Notes: generated from the letters alone by a model not told the origin. A stretch of DNA of 64,000 bases from DATARN01 sp963851105 (GCA_963851105.1 CAWKNP010000005.1:116967-180966); one strand, 5' to 3'; positions 46,300-56,169 are shown, numbered from the stretch's first letter. Made by a program: numbers and translations.

Positions 46300-46429
46300 A
46301 TGACCTCCCATCCCGCTCGCCCCCAGCGCCGGCTGAGCCAGGGCGAGGACCCCACCATGCGCCGGGGCACCGCCGCCGCAGAACTGACCCCCGTTTAAGC
46401 TATGCCCAAAACCACGGGCGTTTTTAGTC

Positions 46430-46751
46430 CCGGGCACCTTTCTGCGAATAGCCGAACTGCGGTCCCAACCCGCGCACATCAGTCTGGCGGTCAGCCCACC
46501 AGCACCGCCCCGACGCATGGTCGAGCCCTCCCCCGACCCCCTCCACGACCGCCGCGGTCAACGGCGTAGCAGCCGCCACCCCGGTGTCAATGTCGTTCGT
46601 CCTCGCTTCGCTGCGGGCGCTCCACATTGACACCGGGGACCCCGTCGCCTGCTCAAAGCCGCGAGTAAGCCCCGAACCACCGGTTCGGCGCGACCAAAAA
46701 AGGAACTCACAAGCTCGCCCGTCCCCCCTTGACAAGGCCGTTCCACATCAG
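46430..46751 (+). ncRNA. Candidate guide (bridge/seek) RNA region of IS1111 copy A
   Basis: About 320 bases between the transposase and the right end contain no gene but are almost identical in copy B and partly kept in the remnant at 38217. In IS1111-type elements the guide RNA is encoded downstream of the transposase. Structure is evident: a 15-bp perfect inverted repeat at 46579-46593/46624-46638, and a 7-bp hairpin CCGAACC-ACC-GGTTCGG near 46668-46688. Transcription and the guide loops are inferred. Confidence 0.4.
46579..46638. repeat. 15-bp perfect inverted repeat in the IS1111 tail (copy A)
   Basis: CCCCGGTGTCAATGT and its exact reverse complement enclose a 30-base loop. The same structure is at 62426-62485. 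It is exactly the region missing from the remnant at 38217, so it may be a dispensable insertion or a structural arm of a guide RNA. Confidence 0.9.
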
Positions 46752-46752
46752 C

Positions 46753-47952
46753 TTAGAGCTCTCGGGGGAGGGCCGGATTATCCCGCTCGGCGTCGAGACC
46801 TTCATAGAGTTCCTGAAGTTGGCTTACCATGCGACGGGAATCAAAGAACTCCTCAACCGTCGAACGTGCGGCCGCTCCAAACCGTCCTGCCTCCTTCCGG
46901 TCCTCGATGAGGAGGGTAATGCCGGCAGCCAGATCCATCGGGTCGTCCGGCGTGACCAGCAAACCCGATGTTCGGTCTCGGATCGCTTCCGCGATCCCGT
47001 CAACTCGCGGAACTACGACGGGCACCCCAGACGCCATGGCTTCCAGGAGTGCTATGGGTAACCCCTCCCATCGTGACGCCAGAGCGAACACATCAAATCC
47101 TGCGAGCAGACGGGGTACATCCCGCCTAATACCCGTCACTTGAAGACGTCCTCCCAAACCGAGCTCCCGTGCATGCCGCTCAGTGTCATCTCGAAGTGGA
47201 CCGTCACCCACGATGACAAAGTACACGTTCGGGCATGTCGCGGCGACCTGAGCAGCGGCTTGGACAAACCCTATCGGGTTCTTCTGGGCTGTAAGGCGAA
47301 TGACTGAGCCAACGACCACCGCATTATCGGGTATTCCGAGCTCGATGTGGACGGCGCGGCGGAGATTGGCGTCGTCCACTGCTTGCTTGTTAAAGCGTTC
47401 TAGTCGAACGCCGTTTCTAATAGTAACATATCGGTCGGCGGTGCCTATTCCGTTATCGATTCCCTTCTGCCGATCGCTCCTGTTCTCAACAACGAAGTAG
47501 TCCGTCATCCTCGCCATTGATCGCTCTGCTGTGATGCAGCCATAACGGATCGGCCATGTCATGTGGTCGTGAAAGCTCCAACCATGCACACTGTGGACAA
47601 CCTTTGGGATCCGGGCTCGTCGCGCAGCAATCCGACCGAGGACGCCAGCCTTGCTGCTGTGCGTATGTACTATATCTGGCCGCTCCTTTCGCAGAAGTTT
47701 GATGATCTGGCCCAACGCCTTGGCGTCTCCGAGCGGCGACACCTCTCGGACCACCGAGGGAATCAAGATTACCCTTACGCCGAGCTCTCGCGCCTCTGCG
47801 AATAGATTTCCTTCCAAACCCGTTTGAGGCCCGACGACGAGGGCCTGGTCGAATCGCGAGGCGTCAGCAAATGCGCATGTCGCCAACGCGGTATCTTGCG
47901 CACCACCAACCACAAGGCGGGTCAGGATGTGGATAACCTTGATGCGGCCCAT
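46753..47952 (-). CDS. Glycosyltransferase family 4
   Basis: A 399-aa GT-B glycosyltransferase: KVIHILTRLVVGGAQDTAL at the start, IVHTHSSKAGVLGR, VVHSVHGWSFHDH, VGSVIRLTAQKNP and the donor-site FALASRWEGLPIALLEAMASGVPVV with the E-x7-E motif. It transfers a sugar to the second polymer's repeat unit. Its TAA stop is formed by the CTTAG core at the IS1111 right end; joining the two flanks shows the same stop existed before insertion, so the protein is complete. Confidence 0.93.
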   Translation of the reverse strand: MGRIKVIHILTRLVVGGAQDTALATCAFADASRFDQALVVGPQTGLEGNLFAEARELGVRVILIPSVVREVSPLGDAKALGQIIKLLRKERPDIVHTHSSKAGVLGRIAARRARIPKVVHSVHGWSFHDHMTWPIRYGCITAERSMARMTDYFVVENRSDRQKGIDNGIGTADRYVTIRNGVRLERFNKQAVDDANLRRAVHIELGIPDNAVVVGSVIRLTAQKNPIGFVQAAAQVAATCPNVYFVIVGDGPLRDDTERHARELGLGGRLQVTGIRRDVPRLLAGFDVFALASRWEGLPIALLEAMASGVPVVVPRVDGIAEAIRDRTSGLLVTPDDPMDLAAGITLLIEDRKEAGRFGAAARSTVEEFFDSRRMVSQLQELYEGLDAERDNPALPREL

Positions 47953-48074
47953 TGATGGCCTGCCCCTTTAGTCTTCGTGAAACCCGGTATGTATCGAGGG
48001 TCTTCGTCGTCTACGGTGGACGTCATGAGACTGATCCGCTGCGATCGTCGTGTACGGCGCATCCTAGACGAACC

Positions 48075-49043
48075 ATGTTCGTGACGGTACTGCCCCCGGA
48101 TCTCAAGAAGCGACTCACGTGTCCGCGGTGCCACGCGCCGCTCTACATATCTGAGGTTGGCCTGACCTGTTCGACGTGTATGACCGGCTTCCCGATCGTG
48201 GCGGGCATTCCTATTCTTTTGTCAAACGACACCAGCGTGTTCTCTGAGAATGAGGCCAGTCGGCTCGATGAATATATCTTCTCCCGGTCACGTTCTGGGC
48301 TTAGGGGTCGATTTCACCATTGGCTACCGGCGAGCGCAACAAATCTCTACGCCGAGGGCGCATTCAAAATGATCGTACGGGTCCTGGCTGAGCATTTCCC
48401 CGGGCGACCGGCGATACTCGTCCTTGGCGCCGGTGGAGGGGGCGCCCATCTCGAGGTGCTGCAGCGTTTGGAACAGACCGTTTGCATTCGAAGCGATGTT
48501 GTACTCGGTCCGAATGTGACCGTCGTCTTGGATGCACATGATATCCCATTCGAGGACGAGACATTCGACGCGGTAATTGCGCAGGCGGTTCTTGAGCACG
48601 TCCTTGACCCGCACAGGTGTGTGCAGGAGATATGGCGGGTACTAAAACCCGGTGCCTTGATTTATGCGGAAACACCATTCATGCAACAAGTGCATGGTGG
48701 ACGATACGATTTTACCCGGTATACATTCCTCGGACACCGACGTCTGCTGCGGCAGTTCGCCGAGATAGACAGCGGGATCGTCGCAGGGCCGGGCGCAGCC
48801 CTCGCCTGGTCGTGGGAGTATTTCCTGATGAGCTTCTGCCGGACAGCCCGTTCGCGCGTCATGGCACGGGTGTTCGGGCGGATGACCTCCTTCTTTCTGA
48901 AATACTTCGATAGGGCACTTGTGAAGAGTCCCGGTTCTTATGACGCCGCTTCCGCCTTCGGTTTCGTAGGGAGGAAGGCGCCGGTCGGATCAGAGATCAC
49001 GGATGAGGTCCTTCTGGAATCGTACCGGGGGCTTATTCAGTGA
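48075..49043 (+). CDS. Methyltransferase with N-terminal zinc-ribbon (Trm112-like) domain
   Basis: A 322-aa protein. Residues about 10-45 form a zinc ribbon (LTCPRCHAPLYI, LTCSTC, then FPIVAGIPILL) as in Trm112-type domains fused to methyltransferases. The catalytic part has AILVLGAGGGGAHLEVL, VVLDAHDIPFEDETFDAVIAQ and AVLEHVLDP. ATG 48075 is chosen because the ribbon begins just after it. It presumably methylates a sugar or lipid-linked glycan of the second EPS. Confidence 0.85.
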   Translation: MFVTVLPPDLKKRLTCPRCHAPLYISEVGLTCSTCMTGFPIVAGIPILLSNDTSVFSENEASRLDEYIFSRSRSGLRGRFHHWLPASATNLYAEGAFKMIVRVLAEHFPGRPAILVLGAGGGGAHLEVLQRLEQTVCIRSDVVLGPNVTVVLDAHDIPFEDETFDAVIAQAVLEHVLDPHRCVQEIWRVLKPGALIYAETPFMQQVHGGRYDFTRYTFLGHRRLLRQFAEIDSGIVAGPGAALAWSWEYFLMSFCRTARSRVMARVFGRMTSFFLKYFDRALVKSPGSYDAASAFGFVGRKAPVGSEITDEVLLESYRGLIQ

Positions 49044-49089
49044 TCGACCCGAAGCGCCTCGATCGCCTGAGACTTCTGGGCGGAGGGGG

Positions 49090-50214
49090 TCAGACGAGGC
49101 CGAAGACGGCGTTGCACCAGCGGTCCATCCAGACATCGTACGAGTATTGCTCATTCACGACCGCGTGTGCTCGTTTGGCGAGCAGAAATCGCGAATTGGG
49201 ATCGAGCGCTAATACGTTGGCGAGCGCATCGGACCATTCGCCGATAGTGCTAGGAGCCGGCGCACCGAACGCCGAGAGTATTGCTTCATTCACTCCCACC
49301 GGGCTACCGACGGATGGCAACCCTGCGGCTCCGTATTGGAGGAGTTTGTAACCACACTTACCTCGCTCGTACGGGGAGTTCGGCAATGGCATGATTCCGA
49401 CGTCACACGTGCGGAGGATGGCGCGCTGTGAAGCTGGCGACCAGACGAACCGATCTACCATTGAAGTCAGGCGACCTAAGTTGGGCGGTCGCGCGCCGCT
49501 CACAACCACGAGTCTGGCACCGGTGTCTCGGTTTACATTGAGTAGGGCGTCAGCTATCGCAAGGAGATGGCCCTCGTTTGCTGGCGATCCGATCCATCCG
49601 ATTTTTGGGGGGTCGCCGAGTTCGTAATCAGGCTTGCGGTCGTAATCGGCCGGGTCAACACATGTGGGAATGATCACGACGTCTCTGTTGAGGGATGACG
49701 CCCAATCAGCCAGAAATGCGTTGCCAGCAATGACGCGGTCGGCCGCCCGGACTGCGGCTGCGGCCTTCGGTCCTTTCGGTGCAATTCGCCTGTGTAGGCC
49801 GTGTGTGTCTCCGTTGTCGCAATGTAGGGCATCATCAAAGTCGTAGACTCCGAAGTTCGCGGTTCGCAGGAGTCGGACCTCGATTCCGCCTCGACTGAAT
49901 GGCGAGGCCTCGCGGAGTAGGAGAAGGTGGTCATGGGGCACGCCGTCTAGTCGCCGCAGCGCCCACTCTGCATGAGCGACCGCGAGGGGATGGCCCGCCA
50001 GTTCCCGTGGGTGCGCCGAGGGCAGGCTAGCGTAGTCGACGATGTCACAGGAGATGCCGACCCTTCGGACCCATTCGTGCAGGCGGACTCGAGGACTGCT
50101 CGCAGCAGGTCCCCACGCGGTGACCGCCAGTAGGTGACGGGCGCGGCGACTGCGAATGCTCAAGATCCGCGATCGTAATGCTATGTGGAGGCTCGAAGCT
50201 GCAACTTCTCGCAT
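49090..50214 (-). CDS. Glycosyltransferase (GT-B, GT4-like)
   Basis: A 374-aa glycosyltransferase. Visible segments are YDFDDALHCDN, RVIAGNAFLADWA, KIGWIGSPANEGHL and the donor-site region MPLPNSPYERGKCGYKLLQYGAAGLPSVGSPVG, which replaces the usual E-x7-E by ERGKCGYK. This is typical of a GT4-like group in surface-polysaccharide loci. It is convergent with the zinc-ribbon methyltransferase. Confidence 0.88.
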   Translation of the reverse strand: MREVAASSLHIALRSRILSIRSRRARHLLAVTAWGPAASSPRVRLHEWVRRVGISCDIVDYASLPSAHPRELAGHPLAVAHAEWALRRLDGVPHDHLLLLREASPFSRGGIEVRLLRTANFGVYDFDDALHCDNGDTHGLHRRIAPKGPKAAAAVRAADRVIAGNAFLADWASSLNRDVVIIPTCVDPADYDRKPDYELGDPPKIGWIGSPANEGHLLAIADALLNVNRDTGARLVVVSGARPPNLGRLTSMVDRFVWSPASQRAILRTCDVGIMPLPNSPYERGKCGYKLLQYGAAGLPSVGSPVGVNEAILSAFGAPAPSTIGEWSDALANVLALDPNSRFLLAKRAHAVVNEQYSYDVWMDRWCNAVFGLV

Positions 50215-50337
50215 TCAGGTGGCTATTGGCGGGAACGTGCTCGTGCTATGCATGTTAGCCGTGCCTCACTCCGTGCACAGTGTCGCCGATCGGACGGTTG
50301 AGTCCGGTCCGAGGCAGAGGGGGTTCAGATCGAGGGT

Positions 50338-51555
50338 CTGACCCGGGGCACTTGGAGTGTCGTCGACCAGGCTATCTCGTCTCTCGGTAACGTCTTGCTT
50401 ACCCTGGCGGTAGCCCGGGCTGTGGCACCAGGGCAACTCGGGGCGTTCAGCGTAGCGTATGTGTCATTTTTCTTGGGCCTGGGGTGTATGCGGGGGCTCT
50501 CCCTGGAGCCGTTGTTGGTGCGCATTGACGAAAGCGATGAGACGAGTCCCGCTCGGGCGGTCGGCGCGACGGTGGTCCTATCAGTCTTCGTTGCAACGGC
50601 GATGTTGGTGGGTGCGATGGTTACTCGCGGTGTGGTGCATCAGACATTTCTTGTTCTTGCCATCTGTACACCGGGCCTGTATATCCAGGATGCCTGGCGG
50701 TTCGTGTTGTTCGCCATGCATCGCCCATTCGGGGCCGCGGTCAATGATTCGTTATGGCTCGTCTTTCAGGTCGCCGGGTTTGTGTTGCTGCATGTCGAGA
50801 AGGCTGAGTCCATCGAATCGCTGGGGCTCGTCTGGGGGGGATCCGCCTGCCTGTGTGCCGTTATCGGCGGGTTCCAGGTCCGGCGAATTCCGCTTGTAGG
50901 TAGCCACCTGACGTGGGTCGTGTCGAACCGCGCGGTCGGGTTTCCTTTCGCCGCGGAATTTTTGGTGTACTCGGGATCTGGTCAACTAGCAATACTCGTC
51001 GTTGCCGCGTTCGCTGGTTGGGCGGACTTGGGTGCTTTCAGGGCGGCGATGGCACTCTTCGGCCCTCTGCAGGTAATGGTTGTCGGCCTAAATATCGCTG
51101 TGCTTGCGGAGGGGAAACGCCTACTTCGTACATCGCCTCGCAACTTCCGAAATCTACTGATCGGCTATTCCGCGAGCGCGGCCTTGTTGGGTGTCATCTT
51201 CGGGGGTGTGCTCGCTGCCCTCCCGAATAGTGTTGGGACAGCACTTACGGGCACGACGTGGCCACTACTGCATCGGCTCGTCGGGACCATGACCGTCTTT
51301 ATCTCCCTTTGGATCGCGACTGCAGCGCCGGCTGCCGGCCTTCGGGTTCTTCGAGCAACGAAAAGGACACTTGGAGCGCGTTCCGTGGTTTGTGTGTTGC
51401 TACTCATCTTCGCATTGGCTGGTGTGAATCTGTGGGGGATCCAGGGAGCGATTGTCGGCTTTGGATTGTCCCAGGCGATCGGACTTTTCCTTTGGTGGCG
51501 CGAGTTCTTGCGAGCCCTTCGGGCGACCACAGGGGCTCCCGCCCTAGTTTCGTGA
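50338..51555 (+). CDS. Polysaccharide flippase (Wzx-like), paralogue of 12662
   Basis: About 405 aa with 10-12 helices. GAFSVAYVSFFLGLG, CTPGLYIQDAWRFVLFAMHR and NLWGIQGAIVG match the flippase at 12662, but without its long cytoplasmic tail. The start is uncertain: similarity begins at LTRGTWSVVDQAISSLGN (50338), and the frame is open from 50302, but the first standard start codon is TTG 50395, inside the first helix. A rare start or a base error near 50300 is likely. Faces the kinase gene at 51787. Confidence 0.82.
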   Translation: MTRGTWSVVDQAISSLGNVLLTLAVARAVAPGQLGAFSVAYVSFFLGLGCMRGLSLEPLLVRIDESDETSPARAVGATVVLSVFVATAMLVGAMVTRGVVHQTFLVLAICTPGLYIQDAWRFVLFAMHRPFGAAVNDSLWLVFQVAGFVLLHVEKAESIESLGLVWGGSACLCAVIGGFQVRRIPLVGSHLTWVVSNRAVGFPFAAEFLVYSGSGQLAILVVAAFAGWADLGAFRAAMALFGPLQVMVVGLNIAVLAEGKRLLRTSPRNFRNLLIGYSASAALLGVIFGGVLAALPNSVGTALTGTTWPLLHRLVGTMTVFISLWIATAAPAAGLRVLRATKRTLGARSVVCVLLLIFALAGVNLWGIQGAIVGFGLSQAIGLFLWWREFLRALRATTGAPALVS

Positions 51556-51786
51556 GCCGGGTTAGGGCCCGGGCGCGAACTGGGTAGCGGGTGTCGATAG
51601 TGGCGGACGCCCCGGGCACTCATCCTACCGTGCGCGGGGCGTGCCGACGATCCATGCCGTCCGCCAGGCGCAGTAGGGCACTCATTGTCAGGACCGGTCC
51701 ATGGGGAGCGGGAACATCCGATCACGGGCACTCATTCGCTGTGCCGACGGTGGCCGGCCCAACCCCGGGCTGTAGGGTGTGCTCCG

Positions 51787-53466
51787 ATGCAACCCACAGC
51801 CGAGCAAGACCCGTCCGCAGGGGACCTGCGGGAGTACCTTCGAGTAGCGGCCCGTCGAAAGCGGACCATCGTCTTTGCTGTTCTGCTTGTCACTGGCGTC
51901 GTCATTGCGTCTATTGCGTTTCAGAGCCCCGAATACGAGAGCACGGCGTCGATACTCCTCAAACCCACGGCCACAGCCGCGCTCTTGGACCCCACGGCGA
52001 ACCTTTCCGCGAACCCCGCTCTCGACGTGCAGACCCAGATCCAAGTCGTGAAGAGTCAACCCGTCAAGGATGCGGTTCGCGCCGATTTGGGTGCAACACC
52101 ATCGATCGCCGTTGCCTCAGTGGGCCAGACCGCAGTGATCAGTATCACCGCGCGGAGCACCGATCCTCCAACGGCAGCCGTGGTCGCGAACGCATATGCA
52201 AACGACTACGTCGCGTACCGGCGTAGGCAGGACTTGAATGACGCCCTCGACGCAGAGACGCAGATTCAGACCCGAATAGGTGCGCTCCAGCGTGAGGTCG
52301 ACTCGCTGAATCAGCAAATCAAGAACGCCGCCCCGAAGGATCAAACGGCAGTCGCAGCCACGGTGACTCCGCAGGTAGATAGTCTCCTCCAACAGGAAAG
52401 TACCTTCAAGCAGCAACTCGGTCAGCTTCAGGTCGGTGCTTCGGTCCAAGCGGGCGGCGTACAAGTAGTGAACTCCGCCGCAACATCGACCTCACCGGTG
52501 TCACCTCGACCGGCGCGCGACCTTATCCTGGCTGTTGCGGCGGGGCTCATGTTGGGCATTGGCGCCGCTTTCGCGCTTGAGTATCTTGACGACACTGTGA
52601 AGTCCAGGGAAGAATTAGACCGTTTGGTTCACTACCGCGTGCCGACGGCTGCGGTTATCCCACGGCTACGACACTGGAAGTCAAAGGACGGACCGGTTGT
52701 CGTTTCCATCACCGACTCCCGTTCCCCCACCGCAGAATCATACCGAACCCTGCGAACTGCCATACAGTTCGCGTCTCTCGACCGACCATTGCATATTCTC
52801 CAGGTTACGAGTCCCTCAGCAGGAGACGGTAAGACAACGACGATCGCAAACCTCGGTGTGGCCTTGGCGCAAACCGGAAAACGCGTCATCATCGTCTGTT
52901 GCGACCTTCGTAAGCCTCGGCTCCACGACTTCTTTCAACTAGATAATACGGTTGGGTTCACCTCGGTTGTACTGGGAGAACTGTCGACACAGTCTGCACT
53001 TCAGACGGTCCCGTCGGTACCAGGCCTTCGCATCCTCGCCTCAGGCCCTCTCCCCCACAACCCCTCAGAACTCTTGGCGTCACAGCGAACGGGTGAGGTC
53101 CTTACCGCTCTTCTGGCGGAGGCCGACATTGTGCTCGTGGACTCCCCACCAACCCTTCCGGTGACGGATTCGTCTGTCATAGCTGGTAGGGTCGATGGAA
53201 CGTTACTCATTGTTATGGCAGGAAAGACTACTAGACGCCATGTGACGCAGGCAGCCGAGCTACTAGGACAGGTCGGCGCCCCCCTCCTTGGCGCGATCCT
53301 CAACGGCGTCAGTCCTGGAACGCATGGTTCCTCGTATTACTATGATTATTATCAACGCGATGGCGGCCCCACACGGCGTTGGGGCTTCGCAACAGACCCC
53401 GGGAATCGCATGGCAAGCGGTCGAAAAGTCAGGCCACCATTGGTGCCTGAGGGTGATCGGGGGTGA
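51787..53466 (+). CDS. Polysaccharide co-polymerase / BY-type tyrosine kinase (Wzc-like), second copy
   Basis: A 559-aa paralogue of the kinase at 14362. Wzz domain with two membrane helices flanking an extracellular coiled coil (QIQTRIGALQREVDSLNQQI); second helix near LILAVAAGLMLGIGAAFALEYLDD. The kinase domain has Walker A SPSAGDGKTTT, Walker A' VIIVCCDLRKPR and Walker B IVLVDSPPTLP. The tail has a Tyr cluster, SSYYYDYYQRD. ATG 51787 is the start by homology; no strong ribosome site is present. It regulates chain length of the second polymer. Confidence 0.92.
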   Translation: MQPTAEQDPSAGDLREYLRVAARRKRTIVFAVLLVTGVVIASIAFQSPEYESTASILLKPTATAALLDPTANLSANPALDVQTQIQVVKSQPVKDAVRADLGATPSIAVASVGQTAVISITARSTDPPTAAVVANAYANDYVAYRRRQDLNDALDAETQIQTRIGALQREVDSLNQQIKNAAPKDQTAVAATVTPQVDSLLQQESTFKQQLGQLQVGASVQAGGVQVVNSAATSTSPVSPRPARDLILAVAAGLMLGIGAAFALEYLDDTVKSREELDRLVHYRVPTAAVIPRLRHWKSKDGPVVVSITDSRSPTAESYRTLRTAIQFASLDRPLHILQVTSPSAGDGKTTTIANLGVALAQTGKRVIIVCCDLRKPRLHDFFQLDNTVGFTSVVLGELSTQSALQTVPSVPGLRILASGPLPHNPSELLASQRTGEVLTALLAEADIVLVDSPPTLPVTDSSVIAGRVDGTLLIVMAGKTTRRHVTQAAELLGQVGAPLLGAILNGVSPGTHGSSYYYDYYQRDGGPTRRWGFATDPGNRMASGRKVRPPLVPEGDRG

Positions 53467-53489
53467 CGACGATGATGCGGGACGATCAC

Positions 53490-53630
53490 CTACGGCTGGG
53501 TCGATGATGTCACCGACGGCAGTTTGTGAAGCGGGGTATCGTAACCATTGGATGGCACCCCTCCAATGGCAATACCAAGGGCGACGGCCAAGACGATCAA
53601 GACGAGATAAACCCACCGTTGCACAGTCAC
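53490..53630 (-). CDS. Small single-pass membrane protein (46 aa)
   Basis: GTG 53630 to TAG 53490-53492 encodes VTVQRWVYLVLIVLAVALGI, then AIGGVPSNGYDTPLHK and a short Ser/Thr tail: one clear membrane helix and a polar end. A stop codon lies just before the start region, which limits it. It sits in a 320-base gap between the tyrosine kinase and the epimerase, on the opposite strand. No family recognised, and no clear ribosome site. Confidence 0.4.
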   Translation of the reverse strand: MTVQRWVYLVLIVLAVALGIAIGGVPSNGYDTPLHKLPSVTSSTQP

Positions 53631-53785
53631 AGATGGATCAGTATAGCCTCAGAGCGACGCTGGTGCGCGGTTGGCTGTCGCATCGTTCTGGGGGCACGGG
53701 TTGAGGCGCGCCATTCGCGCCGCGATGGACCGGGGGTCCCTGGAAGTTTTCGATCTTGAAATCCTACCGGCATCGGACGGCGCGA

Positions 53786-54856
53786 ATGGCTGAGGCCAGA
53801 GCGACAAGGATCGCGGTAGTGGGCGCCACCGGTTTCATCGGCTCACAGATCATCGCGTGCTCCGAAGCTCTAGGCATTACGAGCTCGTCAGTCGTGATGC
53901 CTCGTGTGGACGGCCTCACACCGCCATCGATAAGTCAAGCCGTCGATCAATGGTGTCGAATGCAACCAGTCGCATTTGAGCAACTTCGGTCCGACCTATC
54001 TTTCTTCGATATCGTCATCAACGCCGCTGGTACATCGAATCCGGGCAGCAAGGACATGCGCCGACTCTTCTCCTCAAATGCCGTCCTGCCAGCGATCGTC
54101 GCTCGGGCAGCCTTCCTCGCAGGTGTTCGGAGATTCCTTCATGTGAGCAGCGCGGCTGTCCAAGGAAGGCTCGTTCCCCTCGACGAGACCCTTCGTCAAT
54201 CTCCACTTTCGCCGTACGCACAGATGAAAGCTGCAGCTGAGCGCTACCTCCTCCAACCCGACCATGATCAAAACTTCACTCCTTCCGAGGTCACAATCTA
54301 CCGGCCAGCGTCAGTTTTCGGAGTAGGACACCATGCCACTCGAGTCCTGAGTCAGCTGGTAACCCGGTTTCCGATCGTTCCTGTCGTCGGCAAGGGGGAC
54401 CAGCCTCTGCCGGTCGCGTTAGTAGACAATGTCGCAGCCGGAATACTATTCGCCGCCACCATGCCAGCCGTAGCCGAAATTGTCGCTCAACCTTCTGAAA
54501 ATATCAGCACCCGCAGCCTTTTGATGTTCTTTGGCGCGCGTCGAACGGTCCACCTTCCGCCGAAGCCTGTCCAAGTTGCCGTCAGCGCTCTTGCTCATCG
54601 TGATCCAGGTCGCCCGGCCGTGACCGCACGACTTCGTTGGTTCGAGCTTTTACTCCTCGGGCAGCCGATCCAGGCTGAGGCGTTAGCATTTGCCGGTTTC
54701 GTTCCGCCCGCAGGCGGGGACGCATGGCTGGAACTCGGACAGCGCGCCCGCGACGATAGGGAGTCCGTCCGTCCGTCCGTACTCCGCCACGGAGGTAGTT
54801 GTACGCTGAGCCGGAGCCTGATGCGAGAAGTGATCCAAGGACTCCGAAGGTCGTGA
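53786..54856 (+). CDS. NAD-dependent epimerase/dehydratase (extended SDR)
   Basis: A 356-aa extended SDR. NAD-binding GATGFIGSQII near residue 14; FLHVSSAAVQG supplies the Ser and SPYAQMKAAAE the YxxxK catalytic pair; YRPASVFGVG follows. Probably makes or modifies a nucleotide sugar for the second polymer. ATG 53786 is chosen; TTG 53756 is an in-frame alternative. Overlaps the start of the polymerase gene (GTGA). Confidence 0.85.
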   Translation: MAEARATRIAVVGATGFIGSQIIACSEALGITSSSVVMPRVDGLTPPSISQAVDQWCRMQPVAFEQLRSDLSFFDIVINAAGTSNPGSKDMRRLFSSNAVLPAIVARAAFLAGVRRFLHVSSAAVQGRLVPLDETLRQSPLSPYAQMKAAAERYLLQPDHDQNFTPSEVTIYRPASVFGVGHHATRVLSQLVTRFPIVPVVGKGDQPLPVALVDNVAAGILFAATMPAVAEIVAQPSENISTRSLLMFFGARRTVHLPPKPVQVAVSALAHRDPGRPAVTARLRWFELLLLGQPIQAEALAFAGFVPPAGGDAWLELGQRARDDRESVRPSVLRHGGSCTLSRSLMREVIQGLRRS

Positions 54857-56169
54857 ACGACTACTCATTCGCGGCCGTCCTCGCGGCCACGTTGGTTGCC
54901 TCGACGTACCTAATCGGTAAGGTTCGCCCCGAAAGGGTGAACTCAGTTCTGTTTCATAATCTCTCGTGGGCATTTGCGCTCGCCGTCTACTCGCTGCATT
55001 GGATTGCCTACACGGACGTATCCGTTTCCGCTTGGACCCTTCTGGTACTCGGGATTTCCTCGTTCAACGTCGGGGCGCTTGTGGTATCGGTGCTTGGTAC
55101 GCGCGAGCGGGACTCACAGTCCCTTCAGGTAACTCCTCTGACCTGGGCGCCTGTTGCGCTTCCGCTGCTGTTTTCGGTCGGTCTCGTCTTCTACCTGCAC
55201 GCAGTTGCGGTCCAGTTTGGACTTGGAGCGTTAATACACAGCGCTGCAAGTGTTCGAACGTTCCAGGGGACCGATGGCTTCGGGATCGCGTTTCCCCTAT
55301 ACGGACGAGTCCTCTATTTCCTCGGTCCGCTTGTCTTCGTCGTCTATGCCAATCCGTGGCTCAGCGGAATCCGCTGTTCTCGGCGTGTGCAGGTAGTCGT
55401 ACTTACATATACGTTCATCGGGCTATCCTTATCGCTCGGGAGAACTCTCCTTCTTGTTGCGCTCGTATGGCAGGCAACAATCCTGTACCTCCGACCGCGT
55501 CGCCGAGTACCAGCTGACAAAGTTCGGCGATTCGCTGTCGTAGTCGTCCTCGCCATCTTTGTGGTCATAGCATTCCAAGCTCTTGCGCTCCTAACGCATA
55601 AAGATGGAGCGGCGGATCAACGAATCCAGCCCTACGCGCTCGGGCCGCTGAGGGGTAAAGCCTTCACCAGTATTGTCTCATATGCCTCAGGAGGCTTTCC
55701 TTCCTTTAGCGAGCTTACGAAGGAGGGTCTACATGGGAATTACGCGTATGGCAAGGCAACCCTCGGGCCAATAACGAAAACACTTCCGACGCTTCATCCT
55801 CCGAACCAAGTCGGAGCATTTGTCTCGATACCATTCCCATCAAACGCCTACACGTGGCTGGAAACCTACTACAGGGATTTTGGGCCTACGGGGTGCGTGG
55901 CCCTGCCGTTCATTATGGGATTCCTCGTGGCACGACTGATTGGAGTACGCCGGTACAATTCCGAGAGCTTGCTTATTGCAGCCTTAGTCCTTGGACTCTG
56001 CGTCTGGGCGCCGCTGGTGAACCAGTATCCGTCTACGTTTACCTGGGAATATATTGTGATTCTCGGGATATCGATTAGACGCCGTCGAAGTGTGCGACGA
56101 CCTTCGGTCCAATGGATCGATTCCCCTGAGCGTGCGAGCAGCATTTTTATGGCATACAAATCTCGTTAG
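54853..56169 (+). CDS. O-antigen polymerase-like membrane protein (Wzy type), second copy
   Basis: A 438-aa protein with about 11 helices and a large loop (about residues 255-340, with SYASGGFPSFSELTKEG and VGAFVSIPFPSNAYTW). The Asn-Ala-Tyr-Thr segment is typical of oligosaccharide repeat-unit polymerases. GTG 54853 overlaps the epimerase stop (GTGA). The TAG stop is formed by the TA target duplication plus the first G of the IS630; the reconstructed empty site would give TAA at the same codon. Confidence 0.8.
   Translation: MNDYSFAAVLAATLVASTYLIGKVRPERVNSVLFHNLSWAFALAVYSLHWIAYTDVSVSAWTLLVLGISSFNVGALVVSVLGTRERDSQSLQVTPLTWAPVALPLLFSVGLVFYLHAVAVQFGLGALIHSAASVRTFQGTDGFGIAFPLYGRVLYFLGPLVFVVYANPWLSGIRCSRRVQVVVLTYTFIGLSLSLGRTLLLVALVWQATILYLRPRRRVPADKVRRFAVVVVLAIFVVIAFQALALLTHKDGAADQRIQPYALGPLRGKAFTSIVSYASGGFPSFSELTKEGLHGNYAYGKATLGPITKTLPTLHPPNQVGAFVSIPFPSNAYTWLETYYRDFGPTGCVALPFIMGFLVARLIGVRRYNSESLLIAALVLGLCVWAPLVNQYPSTFTWEYIVILGISIRRRRSVRRPSVQWIDSPERASSIFMAYKSR

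Larger units (their letters stand above)
45112..46751 (+). mobile_element. IS110-family (IS1111-type) insertion sequence, copy A
   Basis: Bounded by CTTAG at 45112-45116 and 46752-46756. Subterminal inverted repeats TGGAACGGCC (45123-45132) and GGCCGTTCCA (46736-46745) are the feature that separates the IS1111 subgroup from other IS110 elements. The transposase gene is followed by about 450 non-coding bases. It is nearly identical to copy B at 60961 and lies between convergent genes. Confidence 0.9.

Noticed and set aside
46404..46425. GCCC-N8-GGGC followed by five T after the IS1111 transposase
   Set aside because: Stem of only four pairs; too weak to call a terminator by eye.
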